In this document: positions 8,916 to 17,116 of the stretch, piece by piece | Layout of the letters: every line of letters starts with the position of its first letter | Position numbering within the stretch: the first letter of the stretch is position 1 | Assembly: GCA_025965115.1 (NCBI GenBank) | Contig: JAOPXO010000053.1 | Span: forward strand, 1 to 55,090 | DNA: 55,090 nt | Source: Aeromicrobium sp. | Lineage (GTDB): Bacteria; Actinomycetota; Actinomycetes; Propionibacteriales; Nocardioidaceae | Direction: 5' to 3' | The notes under the pieces: model-generated | What the model was told of the DNA's origin: nothing | The model's input: only the letters and a program-made list of their open reading frames with translations | Database searches by the model: none | Made by a program: the position numbers and the translations under genes

Positions 8916-10220
8916 TCAGATCGTAGCGGCTGCAGCGTCGATAACGCTGGCCCGAGCGTCGAGCAAGGCGTCGCCGACCATGCCGGCCGCGAGTGTGCCG
9001 CCGTCCTGCGCGTCGATCAGCAGGAATGCTCCGGTGCTCCGGGAGTGGAGGTACTCCTCGGCGGGGATCGGGGATGCGAGGCGCAGGTTGACGTGGCCGA
9101 TGTCGTTGAGCTCGAGCGAGTCGGCGGGCAGGAGCCGGGCGTTGTCGAGGTCGAGCTTCCCGCTGATGGCCTTGACGATCGCCTGCACGGTCTTGGTGCC
9201 GTGCTTGAGCAGCACCTTGGTGCCGGGCTGGAGGGCATGGTCGGCGAGCCACGCGATCGTCCCGTCGACATCCTGGGTGACAGGCGGGACGCTGCGCGAT
9301 GTCACGATGAGATCACCGCGCGCGATGTCGATGTCGTCCTCGAGGCGAAGCGTCACGGACTGGGGCGCGAACGCCTTGGAGAGCTCGCCGGAGGCGGTGT
9401 CGATCCCGGATACCTTGCTCGTACGCCCGCTGGGCTGGACCGTGACCGGATCGCCGACGCGGACAAGTCCGGAGGCGATCTGGCCGGCATAGCCGCGGTA
9501 GTCGCGGAACTCCTCGCCGGCGGCCGACTGCGGCCGGATGACGAGCTGCACGGGGAATCGCAGAGGCTCGGAGTGCGGGTCACCGATGGGGGAGATCTGC
9601 TCCAGATAGCTCAGCAGGCTCGGCCCGTCGTACCACGGAGTGCGCTCCGACCGTTCGACGACATTGTCACCCTCGAGAGCCGAGACCGGGATCGTCGCAA
9701 CGTCGTAGAGACCGAGGCCACGGGCCGACTCGAGCACCTCTTGGGAGACGCGCTCGTAGGTGTCCTCGTCGAAGTCGACGAGGTCGATCTTGTTGACGAC
9801 GACGATGACGTGCGGGACGCGCAGCAGCGATGCGACAGCAAGGTGTCGACGCGTCTGCTCCTGGATGCCGTGTCGCACGTCGACGAGGAGCACGACGCAA
9901 TCCGCCGTGCTGGCACCCGTGACGGTGTTGCGGGTGTACTGCACGTGGCCCGGGCAGTCGGCGAGGATGAACGACCGCTCGGCGGTCGCGAAGTAGCGGT
10001 ACGCGACGTCAATCGTGATGCCTTGTTCGCGCTCGGAGCGCAGGCCGTCCGTCAGCAGGGCGAGATCCGCGGAGGCGAGTCCGCGGTCGCGGCTGACGCG
10101 TTCGACCGCGTCGAACTGATCGGCGAGCACGGACTTCGAGTCGTACAGCAGGCGTCCGACGAGGGTCGACTTGCCGTCGTCGACCGAGCCTGCGGTTGCC
10201 AGACGAAGGAGAGTGCGCAT
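8916..10220 (-). CDS. cysN: Sulfate adenylyltransferase subunit 1 (GTPase)
   Basis: GTPase subunit of ATP sulfurylase, 434 residues. It shows the P-loop AGSVDDGKST near the N-terminus, DCPGHVQYTRN (G3) and NKIDLVD (G4), followed by EF-Tu-like beta-barrel domains. GTP hydrolysis drives APS formation by CysD. There is no C-terminal APS kinase (CysC) domain, which agrees with the APS-type CysH encoded upstream. Its ATG overlaps the cysD stop by one base (TGATG), so translation is coupled. Confidence 0.96.
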   Translation of the reverse strand: MRTLLRLATAGSVDDGKSTLVGRLLYDSKSVLADQFDAVERVSRDRGLASADLALLTDGLRSEREQGITIDVAYRYFATAERSFILADCPGHVQYTRNTVTGASTADCVVLLVDVRHGIQEQTRRHLAVASLLRVPHVIVVVNKIDLVDFDEDTYERVSQEVLESARGLGLYDVATIPVSALEGDNVVERSERTPWYDGPSLLSYLEQISPIGDPHSEPLRFPVQLVIRPQSAAGEEFRDYRGYAGQIASGLVRVGDPVTVQPSGRTSKVSGIDTASGELSKAFAPQSVTLRLEDDIDIARGDLIVTSRSVPPVTQDVDGTIAWLADHALQPGTKVLLKHGTKTVQAIVKAISGKLDLDNARLLPADSLELNDIGHVNLRLASPIPAEEYLHSRSTGAFLLIDAQDGGTLAAGMVGDALLDARASVIDAAAATI

Positions 10221-11131
10221 CAGAAGTAGCCCTCCTTCTTGCGGTCTTCCATCGCGGCTTCTGACGCCCGGTCATCGGCCCGCGTTGCCCCCCGCTCGGT
10301 GACGCGAGTGGCAGCGACCTCGGCAATCACGTCCTGGACGGTGATCGCATCGCTCGGGACCGCGCCTGTGCAGGACATGTCACCAACCGTGCGGTAGCGA
10401 ACCTGGCGCTTCTCGATGACCTCGCCGTCGCGAGGCTGGGAGAACTCGCCGATGCCGAGCAGCATGCCGTCGCGCTCGAAGACCTCGCGCTGGTGGGCGT
10501 AGTAGAGCTCGGGGAGTGGGATGTCCTCGGCACCGATGTACTGCCAGACGTCCAGCTCGGTCCAGTTGCTGAGCGGGAAGACGCGTACGTGCTCGCCGGG
10601 GCGATGACGTCCGTTGTAGAGATTCCAGAGCTCGGGACGCTGGTTGCGGGGATCCCATTGGCCGAATTCGTCGCGCAACGAGAAGACGCGCTCCTTGGCG
10701 CGAGCCTTCTCTTCATCGCGGCGGCCGCCGCCAAAGACTGCGTCGAACTTCAGATCGCTGATCGCATCGAGCAGCGGCTGAGTCTGGAGCTGATTGCGCG
10801 TGCCGTCGCTGCGTTCGCGGAGGCGTCCGTCGTCGATGTAGTCCTGGACGTATGCCACCTCGAGCCGCAGGCCAAGACGCTCGACCGTGGCGTCGCGATA
10901 GGCCAGCACCTCGGGAAAGTTGTGACCGGTGTCCACGTGGAGCACCGGGAACGGCACGGGTGACGGCCAGAACGCCTTGGCGGCGAGATGCAGCATCACC
11001 ACCGAGTCCTTGCCGCCCGAGAACAGCAGCACCGGCTTCTCGAACTCGGCGACGACCTCGCGAATGATGTGAATCGACTCGGATTCCAGCCACTCAAGCT
11101 GGGTCAGGCGGTGTTGGTCACTCAGGGTCAT
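10220..11131 (-). CDS. cysD: Sulfate adenylyltransferase subunit 2
   Basis: Adenylyl-transferring subunit of ATP sulfurylase, 303 residues. The PP-loop motif LLFSGGKDSVVMLHLA is near residue 40, and the C-terminus carries RKKEGYF, typical of CysD. Forms APS from ATP and sulfate together with CysN. Located between cysH (30-base gap) and cysN (one-base overlap). Confidence 0.96.
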   Translation of the reverse strand: MTLSDQHRLTQLEWLESESIHIIREVVAEFEKPVLLFSGGKDSVVMLHLAAKAFWPSPVPFPVLHVDTGHNFPEVLAYRDATVERLGLRLEVAYVQDYIDDGRLRERSDGTRNQLQTQPLLDAISDLKFDAVFGGGRRDEEKARAKERVFSLRDEFGQWDPRNQRPELWNLYNGRHRPGEHVRVFPLSNWTELDVWQYIGAEDIPLPELYYAHQREVFERDGMLLGIGEFSQPRDGEVIEKRQVRYRTVGDMSCTGAVPSDAITVQDVIAEVAATRVTERGATRADDRASEAAMEDRKKEGYF

Positions 11132-11161
11132 CGGTGCCTTGTCGAATCGGGTTGGCGAGGC

Positions 11162-11959
11162 TCAAGCGTGCAGGCCGCACTCAGTCTTGTCGAGTCCGGT
11201 CCACCGCCCAGCGCGGGGGTCCTCGCCGGGAGCGACGCGGCGGGTGCAGGTGGCGCAGCCGATCGACGGGTATCCGTCGTTGACGAGCGGGTTGATGATG
11301 ACGTCATTTGCGTCGGCATAGTCGAGCAGCTCATCGAATGACCAGTCAGCGAGGGGGTTCACCTTCACGAGACCGTTCTTCTCGTCCCACGCGACGAATG
11401 GTGTGTTGGCGCGGGTCGGGCCCTCGTCCCGGCGTACGCCGGTGATCCAGACCTCGTAGCCCTGCAACGTCTCGCGCAGCGGCTGGACCTTACGCATGTC
11501 GCAGCACAGGGCGGGATCGCGCTCATAGAGTCTTTCGCCGAACTCGGCGTCCTGCTCTGCGACGCTTCGACGGGGCTTGACGTCGACGATCGTGAGCTGC
11601 ATCGAGGCCTCGACAGCGTCACGCGTGCCGATCGTCTCGGCGAAGTGATAGCCGGTCTCGAGGAACAGCGTGTCGACCCACGGCAGTTGCTTGGCAACGA
11701 CGTCTGGGAGCACCGCGTCGGCCATCGAGCACGCGACGGCGGTGCGGTAGCCGAACTCCTTGGCGACCCAGGCCAGGACTGTCTCGGTGTCTGCGTCGGC
11801 GAGCTCCACCGCGGCCGTCTCGGCCAGCGCGCGGAGCTCGTCGTTGGAGCGGCGCGGTGCGAGTAGAGCCTCGCGCTCGGCCAGGTGAGCGATGCGCTCG
11901 TCATCGTGCTCAATCTGACGCTCGCGACGTTCGGAGAGACTCAGGACTGCTTCTGGCAT
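11162..11959 (-). CDS. cysH: Adenylylsulfate (APS) reductase, Fe-S type
   Basis: 265 residues. The CC...C..C pattern (ALCCDMRK and GCATCTRR) marks the [4Fe-4S] APS-reductase branch rather than PAPS reductase, and the C-terminal ECGLH carries the catalytic cysteine. It reduces APS to sulfite using thioredoxin-type electrons. I chose ATG at 11959 because GGAGGAGG precedes it at good spacing; the track start at 11986 has none. First gene of the leftward operon; an inverted repeat lies in its promoter region. Confidence 0.95.
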   Translation of the reverse strand: MPEAVLSLSERRERQIEHDDERIAHLAEREALLAPRRSNDELRALAETAAVELADADTETVLAWVAKEFGYRTAVACSMADAVLPDVVAKQLPWVDTLFLETGYHFAETIGTRDAVEASMQLTIVDVKPRRSVAEQDAEFGERLYERDPALCCDMRKVQPLRETLQGYEVWITGVRRDEGPTRANTPFVAWDEKNGLVKVNPLADWSFDELLDYADANDVIINPLVNDGYPSIGCATCTRRVAPGEDPRAGRWTGLDKTECGLHA

Positions 11960-11988
11960 GGCTAACCTCCTCCGAACACAACTCACGC

Positions 11989-12012
11989 AATCTTCGATCT
12001 ATGCCCAAGATT
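11989..12012. promoter_or_regulatory. Inverted repeat AATCTT-N12-AAGATT upstream of cysH
   Basis: Six-base arms, extended by an outer GC/GC pair after one mismatch. One arm overlaps a -10-like TAATCT (minus strand, about 12008-12013) and the other would lie just after the start of transcription. Candidate operator for the cys operon; the regulator is not in the window. Confidence 0.4.
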
Positions 12013-12139
12013 AGCCGTGCGTCCCAGCATGTGGAGAACCGTCCATATGGCGGAATCATCGCGTGCGCGTTAGAGCTGGCCGAAACGGGGTAGACAACCC
12101 GCGTGGCGACCGGCCACCAACTTGAGGGAGGACCAAACC

Positions 12140-12286
12140 ATGTGGGACACCATCTTGTGGATTGCCGCGGTGATCATCGGAATCTTCGGCGTGCTGCGAA
12201 TCATCCAGCGTGACTTCATCTATGGCGCAGTGTTGATCGTCATCGCCCTGCTGGTCGGTCCGGGAGGCGTGAGCATCTTCAGCTGA
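12140..12286 (+). CDS. GPGG-motif small membrane protein
   Basis: A 48-residue protein too short for the ORF track. It begins MWDTILWIAAVIIGIFGVLR, crosses the membrane twice and ends with ALLVGPGGVSIFS, the hallmark of a small conserved actinobacterial membrane family. Function unknown. GAGGGAGGA lies about eight bases before the ATG, a strong ribosome binding site. The stop codon overlaps a perfect hairpin terminator. Confidence 0.8.
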   Translation: MWDTILWIAAVIIGIFGVLRIIQRDFIYGAVLIVIALLVGPGGVSIFS

Positions 12287-12303
12287 CCCGCCCGTTGCGG
12301 GTC
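12285..12303 (+). terminator. Hairpin overlapping the GPGG gene stop
   Basis: GACCCGC-ccgtt-GCGGGTC: seven perfect pairs with a five-base loop. No U-tract. It separates the mini-protein gene from yciO, whose own -10 starts ten bases later. Confidence 0.6.
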
Positions 12304-12324
12304 GTGAGGTCGTACGCTCCACGT

Positions 12325-12948
12325 ATGGCGCGGTTCATCGACATTCACCCCGACAATCCGCAACAACGCAATGTCGATCAGGCCGCCGCGATCCTCCAGG
12401 AAGGCGGCCTGATCGCCTATCCGACTGACTCGGGCTATGCCCTTGGAGCCCAGCTCGGCAACAAGGACGCACTCGACCGAATCCGTACGATCAGGCGGCT
12501 CGACGCCAAGCACCACTTCACGTTGGTCTGCAAGGACTTTGCCCAGCTCGGCCAGTTCGTGCACGTGGACAACTCGATCTTTCGGGCGATCAAGGCATCG
12601 ACGCCCGGTCCCTACACGTTCATCCTGCCAGCGACGTCTGAGGTTCCGCGCCGGCTCCTGCACCCCAAGAAGAAGACGGTGGGCGTACGCATCCCGGACC
12701 ACCGCGTCGTGCAGGCACTCCTGGCCGCACTTGGGGAGCCGCTGCTGTCGACCACGTTGATCCTGCCCGACACCGAGGCACCCATGACGACCGCGTGGGA
12801 GATCTCGGAGGCGCTGGATGGCCAGATCGACGCGGTGATCGACTCCGGCGAAGACATCCTGGCCGAGCCGACCACCGTGGTCGACTTCTCCGACGGTTTC
12901 GCGGAGGTCCTCCGGGTGGGTGCCGGCGACCCATCGAGGTTCGAGTGA
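12325..12948 (+). CDS. yciO: YciO/Sua5-family protein (threonylcarbamoyl-AMP synthase-like)
   Basis: 207 residues, starting MARFIDIHPDNPQQRNVDQA and containing YPTDSGYALG and STPGPYTFILPAT, close to E. coli YciO along its length. Sua5/TsaC proteins make the threonylcarbamoyl adenylate used for the t6A tRNA modification; YciO itself is a paralogue with uncertain in vivo role, so a separate TsaC probably exists elsewhere. ATG at 12325 lies six bases after TACGCT, predicting a leaderless message. The last codon overlaps the GTG of the next gene. Confidence 0.88.
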   Translation: MARFIDIHPDNPQQRNVDQAAAILQEGGLIAYPTDSGYALGAQLGNKDALDRIRTIRRLDAKHHFTLVCKDFAQLGQFVHVDNSIFRAIKASTPGPYTFILPATSEVPRRLLHPKKKTVGVRIPDHRVVQALLAALGEPLLSTTLILPDTEAPMTTAWEISEALDGQIDAVIDSGEDILAEPTTVVDFSDGFAEVLRVGAGDPSRFE

Positions 12949-13619
12949 GCACACCGACCGTCGTGCTCGTGCCCGGCGCCGGGGGAGTGGCGGCCTTCTG
13001 GCACCTGGTTCAGGCGGGCTTGACCAGTCGGGGACTCGAAAGCATTGCGGTCGACCTCCCGGGTGATGACCCAGAGGCCGGACTACCTGCATACGTCGAT
13101 CTGATCACCGATGCGGCAGCCGGGCTCGACGAGGTGGTGATGGTCGCCCAGTCTCTGGGCGGGTTCAGTGCCTCGTGGGCGGCTGATCGGTTGCCGACGT
13201 CGGCACTCGTGCTGCTCAACGCGATGATTCCGCTGCCCGGCGAGACGGCAGGGGAGTGGTGGGGTGCCACGGGCTCGCAGGAGGCTCTGCGTGCCCTTGC
13301 ACTTCGTGAGGGCCGCGAGCCTGATCCGTTCGATGCGGACACGTACTTCCTCCATGACGTGCCGCCTGACGCGCTCGCTCCGGTCGGTGAGCGTGCCGAG
13401 AACGACGCGGTGTTCGTCACGCCGTGGGGTCTGACCGCCTGGCCGCCCGTGCCGACGAGAGTCCTGGCCGGCCGCGACGATCGGTTCTTCCCGTACGACT
13501 TCCAGCAGCGTGTGGCGCTCGAGCGACTCGGCCTCGACGTCGAGCCAGTTCCCGGCGGGCACCTCGCGGCACTCAGCAACCCCGATGCGGTCGTCGAGGC
13601 GATCGGCTCCAACATCTGA
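12945..13619 (+). CDS. Alpha/beta hydrolase
   Basis: 224 residues. VVLVPGAGGVAAFWHL gives the oxyanion region, AQSLGGFSA is the nucleophile elbow, and GGHLAALSNPDAV holds the late histidine. This resembles small esterase-like hydrolases (methylesterase/salicylate-esterase type); the substrate is unknown. I chose the GTG at 12945 because it overlaps the yciO stop (GTGA), giving translational coupling; the track start lies inside yciO. Confidence 0.8.
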   Translation: MSTPTVVLVPGAGGVAAFWHLVQAGLTSRGLESIAVDLPGDDPEAGLPAYVDLITDAAAGLDEVVMVAQSLGGFSASWAADRLPTSALVLLNAMIPLPGETAGEWWGATGSQEALRALALREGREPDPFDADTYFLHDVPPDALAPVGERAENDAVFVTPWGLTAWPPVPTRVLAGRDDRFFPYDFQQRVALERLGLDVEPVPGGHLAALSNPDAVVEAIGSNI

Positions 13620-13646
13620 TCCATCCATCACCACGAGAGGCACATC

Positions 13647-14018
13647 ATGGTCAGCTATCACCGCCCGTTCAGCGGATTCTCGGTCAGCGACATCGCCGCC
13701 GCGAAGGACTTCTACAGCAATGTCCTCGGCCTGGACTTCACTGAGTCAAACGGGATGCTCCAGCTCGATGTCGGCGACGGCCACACGGTGCTGGTCTACC
13801 CGAAGGGGGACGCCCACGTCCCGGCGACATTCACGGTGTTGAATCTGCCGGTCGACGATGTCACCGGCGCCGTGCGCGAGCTGGCCGGCAAGGGAGTGAC
13901 GTTCGCCCGCTATGACGGTATGACTCAGGACGAGGACGGCGTCATGAAGGGCAATGGACCCGATATCGCGTGGTTCACCGACCCGGCCGGCAATGTCATG
14001 TCGATTGTGGCGTCCTGA
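13647..14018 (+). CDS. VOC (glyoxalase/dioxygenase) superfamily protein
   Basis: 123 residues with paired beta-alpha-beta-beta-beta modules: SGFSVSDIAAAKDFYSNVLGLDF at the start and DPAGNVMSIV at the end, the usual vicinal-oxygen-chelate signatures. Members bind metal or antibiotics; no specific substrate can be assigned. Follows the hydrolase by 27 bases with GAGAGG before the ATG, so probably co-transcribed. Its 3' end overlaps the convergent GNAT gene by 23 bases. Confidence 0.8.
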   Translation: MVSYHRPFSGFSVSDIAAAKDFYSNVLGLDFTESNGMLQLDVGDGHTVLVYPKGDAHVPATFTVLNLPVDDVTGAVRELAGKGVTFARYDGMTQDEDGVMKGNGPDIAWFTDPAGNVMSIVAS

Positions 14019-14544
14019 GGTCGAGACCGTACAGCGCCTTGGTGCCGTCGATCTCCGGAGCGATGATCTGCCACCCGCGACCGGTGTAGAGGCGGGCGGC
14101 CGCGCCGCCATCGGGCTCGGTGGCCAGCAGCGCACGATCCTGCGGAAGCCCCGTGACGAGCTCGTCGTGCAGCAGGCCGGCGATGCCCTGGCCCCGGTGC
14201 GCGGGATCGACCACGATGTCCACGAGCTCGAAGTGGTTGCCGACCCACGCATCGACGATGTCGGCGGGCGCGGCGCCCGCGAGCCAGTCGCTCCAGAACT
14301 GACCGCGCTTGCCGGTGAAGCCATAGCCATACCCCGAGATCTCGTCGCCAGTCGTGGCGAGCACGAGCTTGAAGCCATCGCGCCGGGCGTGCCGCGGGAT
14401 CGTCGAGTTGGCGAAGTTCTGCGCGTCCAGCCGACTCTCGGGGAGGCCTGGGTCGCCGTACGCCGCAAGGTAGACGTCCGAGAGAGACTCCTGAACTGTC
14501 CGATTGACCTGCCTGCGGCCGAGCACCTTCACCGTGGTCGTCAT
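13996..14544 (-). CDS. GNAT-family N-acetyltransferase
   Basis: 182 residues. ELVDIVVDPAHRGQGIAGLLHDEL is the acetyl-CoA binding motif A and ARLYTGRGWQII is motif B. The acceptor is unknown. The start is uncertain: ATG at 14544 (MTTTVKVLG) is used here, while ATG at 14577 overlaps the stop of the upstream DUF1992 gene (ATGA) but has GGAGGG directly against the start codon, which is too close to be a normal ribosome binding site. Confidence 0.78.
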   Translation of the reverse strand: MTTTVKVLGRRQVNRTVQESLSDVYLAAYGDPGLPESRLDAQNFANSTIPRHARRDGFKLVLATTGDEISGYGYGFTGKRGQFWSDWLAGAAPADIVDAWVGNHFELVDIVVDPAHRGQGIAGLLHDELVTGLPQDRALLATEPDGGAAARLYTGRGWQIIAPEIDGTKALYGLDLRTPQST

Positions 14545-14573
14545 GACAGGTTCAAGCCGTTCGGGGCCCACAA

Positions 14574-15203
14574 TCATCCCTCCGAGGGTGTGAAGCGATC
14601 GACCAGGCGCCGGAACCACGACGTACGTGCGTCGCCGGCGGCCTGGCTGCGCTGTTGCGCGAGCACGTCCTGCTGGTGAGCGCGGCGGGTCGCTCGGCGT
14701 GACGACCACTCCGCGATCTCGTGATCGATATCGCGCAGGGGGGTGACGACCGGAGGACCACCGGTGAGCTGTCGGCGGGCGTCGATGATCCGAGCGTTGA
14801 AGTCTTCGAGCGTGCGACGGACGCCGTCCTCGGTCGCCTCGTTGTCGAGCACCTCGTTGAGCACATCGTTCTCCTTGCGTAGGGCAAGAGCGGGTGGGAG
14901 GACACCGGTGATGCGTTCACGTTCGATCAGGCGCTTGAGCCACCAGTCCGGATCGTGCGGTCCGTCAATGCCCGGAATCGGCTTGCCAGCCCCGGGGAGG
15001 TTGTCGAACTCGCCTCGGGCGATGGCCTCACGAATCTGTGCGTCGACCCAGAGCGTCTGATTTTCGACCCGTCGGGCGCGCTGGACTGCCGCATCAGCCT
15101 CTGGGGCAATGTCGTCAGGCGTTTCCGTGGCGGCTGAGGTCTCGGCGGCCTCTTCTTCGAGGCGCTGCTGGTATTCGAAGCGCTTGCGGTCGGCTGCGCT
15201 CAT
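14574..15203 (-). CDS. DUF1992 (DnaJ homologue subfamily C28-like) protein
   Basis: 209 residues. The central block LWVDAQIREAIARGEFDNLPGAGKPI defines DUF1992, found in bacteria and in eukaryotic DNAJC28; there is no J-domain. Function unknown. ATG at 15203 lies nine bases after AGGAGG, and a -10 TAGGCT (minus strand, 15232-15237) gives a short leader. The last codon overlaps the alternative start of the GNAT gene, so the two are likely co-transcribed. Confidence 0.85.
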   Translation of the reverse strand: MSAADRKRFEYQQRLEEEAAETSAATETPDDIAPEADAAVQRARRVENQTLWVDAQIREAIARGEFDNLPGAGKPIPGIDGPHDPDWWLKRLIERERITGVLPPALALRKENDVLNEVLDNEATEDGVRRTLEDFNARIIDARRQLTGGPPVVTPLRDIDHEIAEWSSRRATRRAHQQDVLAQQRSQAAGDARTSWFRRLVDRFTPSEG

Positions 15204-15234
15204 CAGGATCACCCTCCTGGTCGTGTCTTCGAGC

Positions 15235-15867
15235 CTAGTCGCAGCGCCGCAAGCGGACCACCGCGTCGATCAGATCGGTCATCTCGCCGTGGTGCATTGC
15301 CGTACGTTCTCGGGTCTCCGCCACCTCGGTGACCCAGTCATCGGTCGAAAAGAGAGCAGTGATCTCGTTTGGTGTGTAGAACCGGCCGGCAAGCGTCGGT
15401 GTCATCGAGGGTGTCAGGCAATGGCCAACGATCAGGAGCTGGCCGCCCGGCTTGACGGCGTCTCCGAGGCCGCGCATGAAGATGCTGCGCTCCGGATCGG
15501 CAAGTTGAAAGAACTGAGCCGACACCAGGTCGTACGAGGCGGGGGACGGGGGAGCGGAGATCAGGTCGCGGACCTCGAAGGTCACGGAGACGCCGGCATC
15601 CGCGGCGTGCGCGCGGGCCCGGTCGAGTGCCAGCGGTGAGATGTCGACCGCTGTGACATCCCATCCGCACTGGGCGAGCCACACGGCATCGGCTCCTTCG
15701 CCGCAGCCGACATCGAGCGCGGAGCCGGGGGAGAGGTCCGTGACCTCGGCGAGGAGTTGGGCATTGGGCTGACCGCTCCAGATGGTCTGGCGCTCGGCGT
15801 ATGTCGCATCCCAGAATTCGCTGCCCATCTCCTCGATCGACGGTTCGTGGTGATCGTGGTGGGTCAT
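15235..15867 (-). CDS. Class I SAM-dependent methyltransferase
   Basis: 210 residues. ALDVGCGEGADAVWLAQCGWDVTAVDIS is motif I plus the acidic end of beta-2 of a Rossmann methyltransferase; the N-terminal FWDATYAERQTIWSGQPN is typical of a small-molecule methyltransferase group. The substrate is unknown. The histidine-rich start (MTHHDHHEP) is noticeable. GACAAT lies six bases before the ATG, consistent with leaderless transcription. Divergent from the isochorismatase gene. Confidence 0.85.
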   Translation of the reverse strand: MTHHDHHEPSIEEMGSEFWDATYAERQTIWSGQPNAQLLAEVTDLSPGSALDVGCGEGADAVWLAQCGWDVTAVDISPLALDRARAHAADAGVSVTFEVRDLISAPPSPASYDLVSAQFFQLADPERSIFMRGLGDAVKPGGQLLIVGHCLTPSMTPTLAGRFYTPNEITALFSTDDWVTEVAETRERTAMHHGEMTDLIDAVVRLRRCD

Positions 15868-15935
15868 GCAGTCATTGTCAGTGGCTCGGCCTAGCGTGGG
15901 CAATGGATGGCGACCAACCAGCAGAGGAGATTGTC

Positions 15936-16490
15936 ATGACGAACCTGACCGATCGACCGACCACCGCCCTGATGGTGATCGACGTCCAGAACGGAGTCGT
16001 CGCCGAGGCACACCAGCGCGACGCGGTCGTTGCCAATATTCGAAGTCTCGTCGACAAGGCTCGTGACGAAGGCATTCCGGTCGTCTGGGTGCAGCACTCC
16101 GATGACGGGTTGGTGAAGGGGAGCGATGACTGGGCCTACGTCCCAGAGCTCCCGCGGCTCGACTCGGAGCCCTTGGTGCACAAGTCGTACGGCGACTCAT
16201 TTGAGGGCACTGATCTGGAGGACGTGCTGGCCAAGGCCGGGGTTGGTCGCCTGGTGGTGGCCGGAGCGGAGACGGATGCCTGCATACGCTCGACGATCCA
16301 TGGCGCGTTCACGCGCGGTTACGACGTGACGCTGGTGGGCGACGCGCATACGACCAATGACAACAGCGAATGGGGCGCGCCGCCGCCCGATCAGGTCATC
16401 GCGCACACCAACCTCTACTGGCAATATCACTCGGCGCCCGGCCGCACGGCCGGAGTATCAACGACCACGGACGTGAGCTTCAGCGTCTAG
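15936..16490 (+). CDS. Isochorismatase-like cysteine hydrolase
   Basis: 184 residues. TALMVIDVQNGVV supplies the catalytic aspartate, the middle region the lysine, and VAGAETDACIRSTIHGAFTRGYDVTLV the nucleophilic cysteine of the cysteine-hydrolase family. Members hydrolyse isochorismate, nicotinamide or other amides; nothing nearby fixes the substrate. ATG at 15936 has GAGGAGA upstream; a TAGCGT -10 (about 15892) would start the transcript near 15903, giving a leader of about 30 bases. Confidence 0.83.
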   Translation: MTNLTDRPTTALMVIDVQNGVVAEAHQRDAVVANIRSLVDKARDEGIPVVWVQHSDDGLVKGSDDWAYVPELPRLDSEPLVHKSYGDSFEGTDLEDVLAKAGVGRLVVAGAETDACIRSTIHGAFTRGYDVTLVGDAHTTNDNSEWGAPPPDQVIAHTNLYWQYHSAPGRTAGVSTTTDVSFSV

Positions 16491-16543
16491 GTGGAGAGGG
16501 GATCCGAATCGCGGTCGATCGGCCAATACCTACGTTAGTTGAC

Positions 16544-16557
16544 ATAATGTGCATTAT
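16544..16557. promoter_or_regulatory. Inverted repeat ATAATG-tg-CATTAT
   Basis: Perfect six-base arms in the 113-base gap before the lipoprotein gene, sharing its first base with a TTGACA hexamer (16539-16544). It is clearly AT-richer than its surroundings. Candidate operator; I could not place a convincing -10 for the TTGACA, so its promoter role is uncertain. Confidence 0.4.
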
Positions 16558-16603
16558 CGGACAAAGGGCGTTCGCGGGACGCCGGGCCTATGGTCCGGGT
16601 TCA

Positions 16604-17056
16604 ATGAGAGCCATGTGGCGACCCTCCCTAGCAATTTTCCTGCTTTCGATCGGAATCGCTGCGGTGCTTGTGGGATGCGGTGGATCGGACAAGGCGCCGT
16701 CGCCGCTGAACCCACTGAAATCGCTACAGGACCCGAGTTCCTCGGTGTTCGTCGACAAAAATCTCCACGCGGTGCTGAACAAACAGGGCGTCGGGCCGGC
16801 AACATTCACCTTTGCAAAACCCACGAGTCCAGACGTTCAGTTCTGGGTGAACTGCACCCCTGACAGCAAGTTCACGGTGACGATGGGCAGCTTTTTCAAG
16901 GCAGGATGCGAACGGGTGAACGGCGCATCTGGCGGGATTCCCGTGAAGGCCGAGTTGTCGCCTGACGGACGACTCACCGCAAAACTGGAGATTCCGCACG
17001 GCGTGCACTACTGGATCGTCGGAATCCCCTTTGATCCTGACAATCCTGACCAATAG
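16604..17056 (+). CDS. Putative secreted lipoprotein, unknown function
   Basis: 150 residues with a lipoprotein signal peptide: a hydrophobic stretch SLAIFLLSIGIAAV and the lipobox LVGC (Cys about residue 25), followed by a GGSDKAPS linker. The mature part is about 125 residues with two further cysteines (VNCTP, AGCERV) that could form a disulphide. No known domain recognised. ATG at 16604 chosen; the longer track ORF runs back into the previous gene. A near-leaderless -10 (TATGGT) precedes it. Confidence 0.7.
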   Translation: MRAMWRPSLAIFLLSIGIAAVLVGCGGSDKAPSPLNPLKSLQDPSSSVFVDKNLHAVLNKQGVGPATFTFAKPTSPDVQFWVNCTPDSKFTVTMGSFFKAGCERVNGASGGIPVKAELSPDGRLTAKLEIPHGVHYWIVGIPFDPDNPDQ

Positions 17057-17116
17057 GCATCCGGCTGGAAGTCGCCCCATCTGTCACGTTCTGCCCGGCT
17101 ACCTCGTTTGTGGGGT

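Noticed and set aside
12103-12117. GTGGC-gaccg-GCCAC hairpin before the GPGG gene
   Set aside because: Only five pairs in GC-rich DNA; chance is likely and it has no clear position relative to a promoter.
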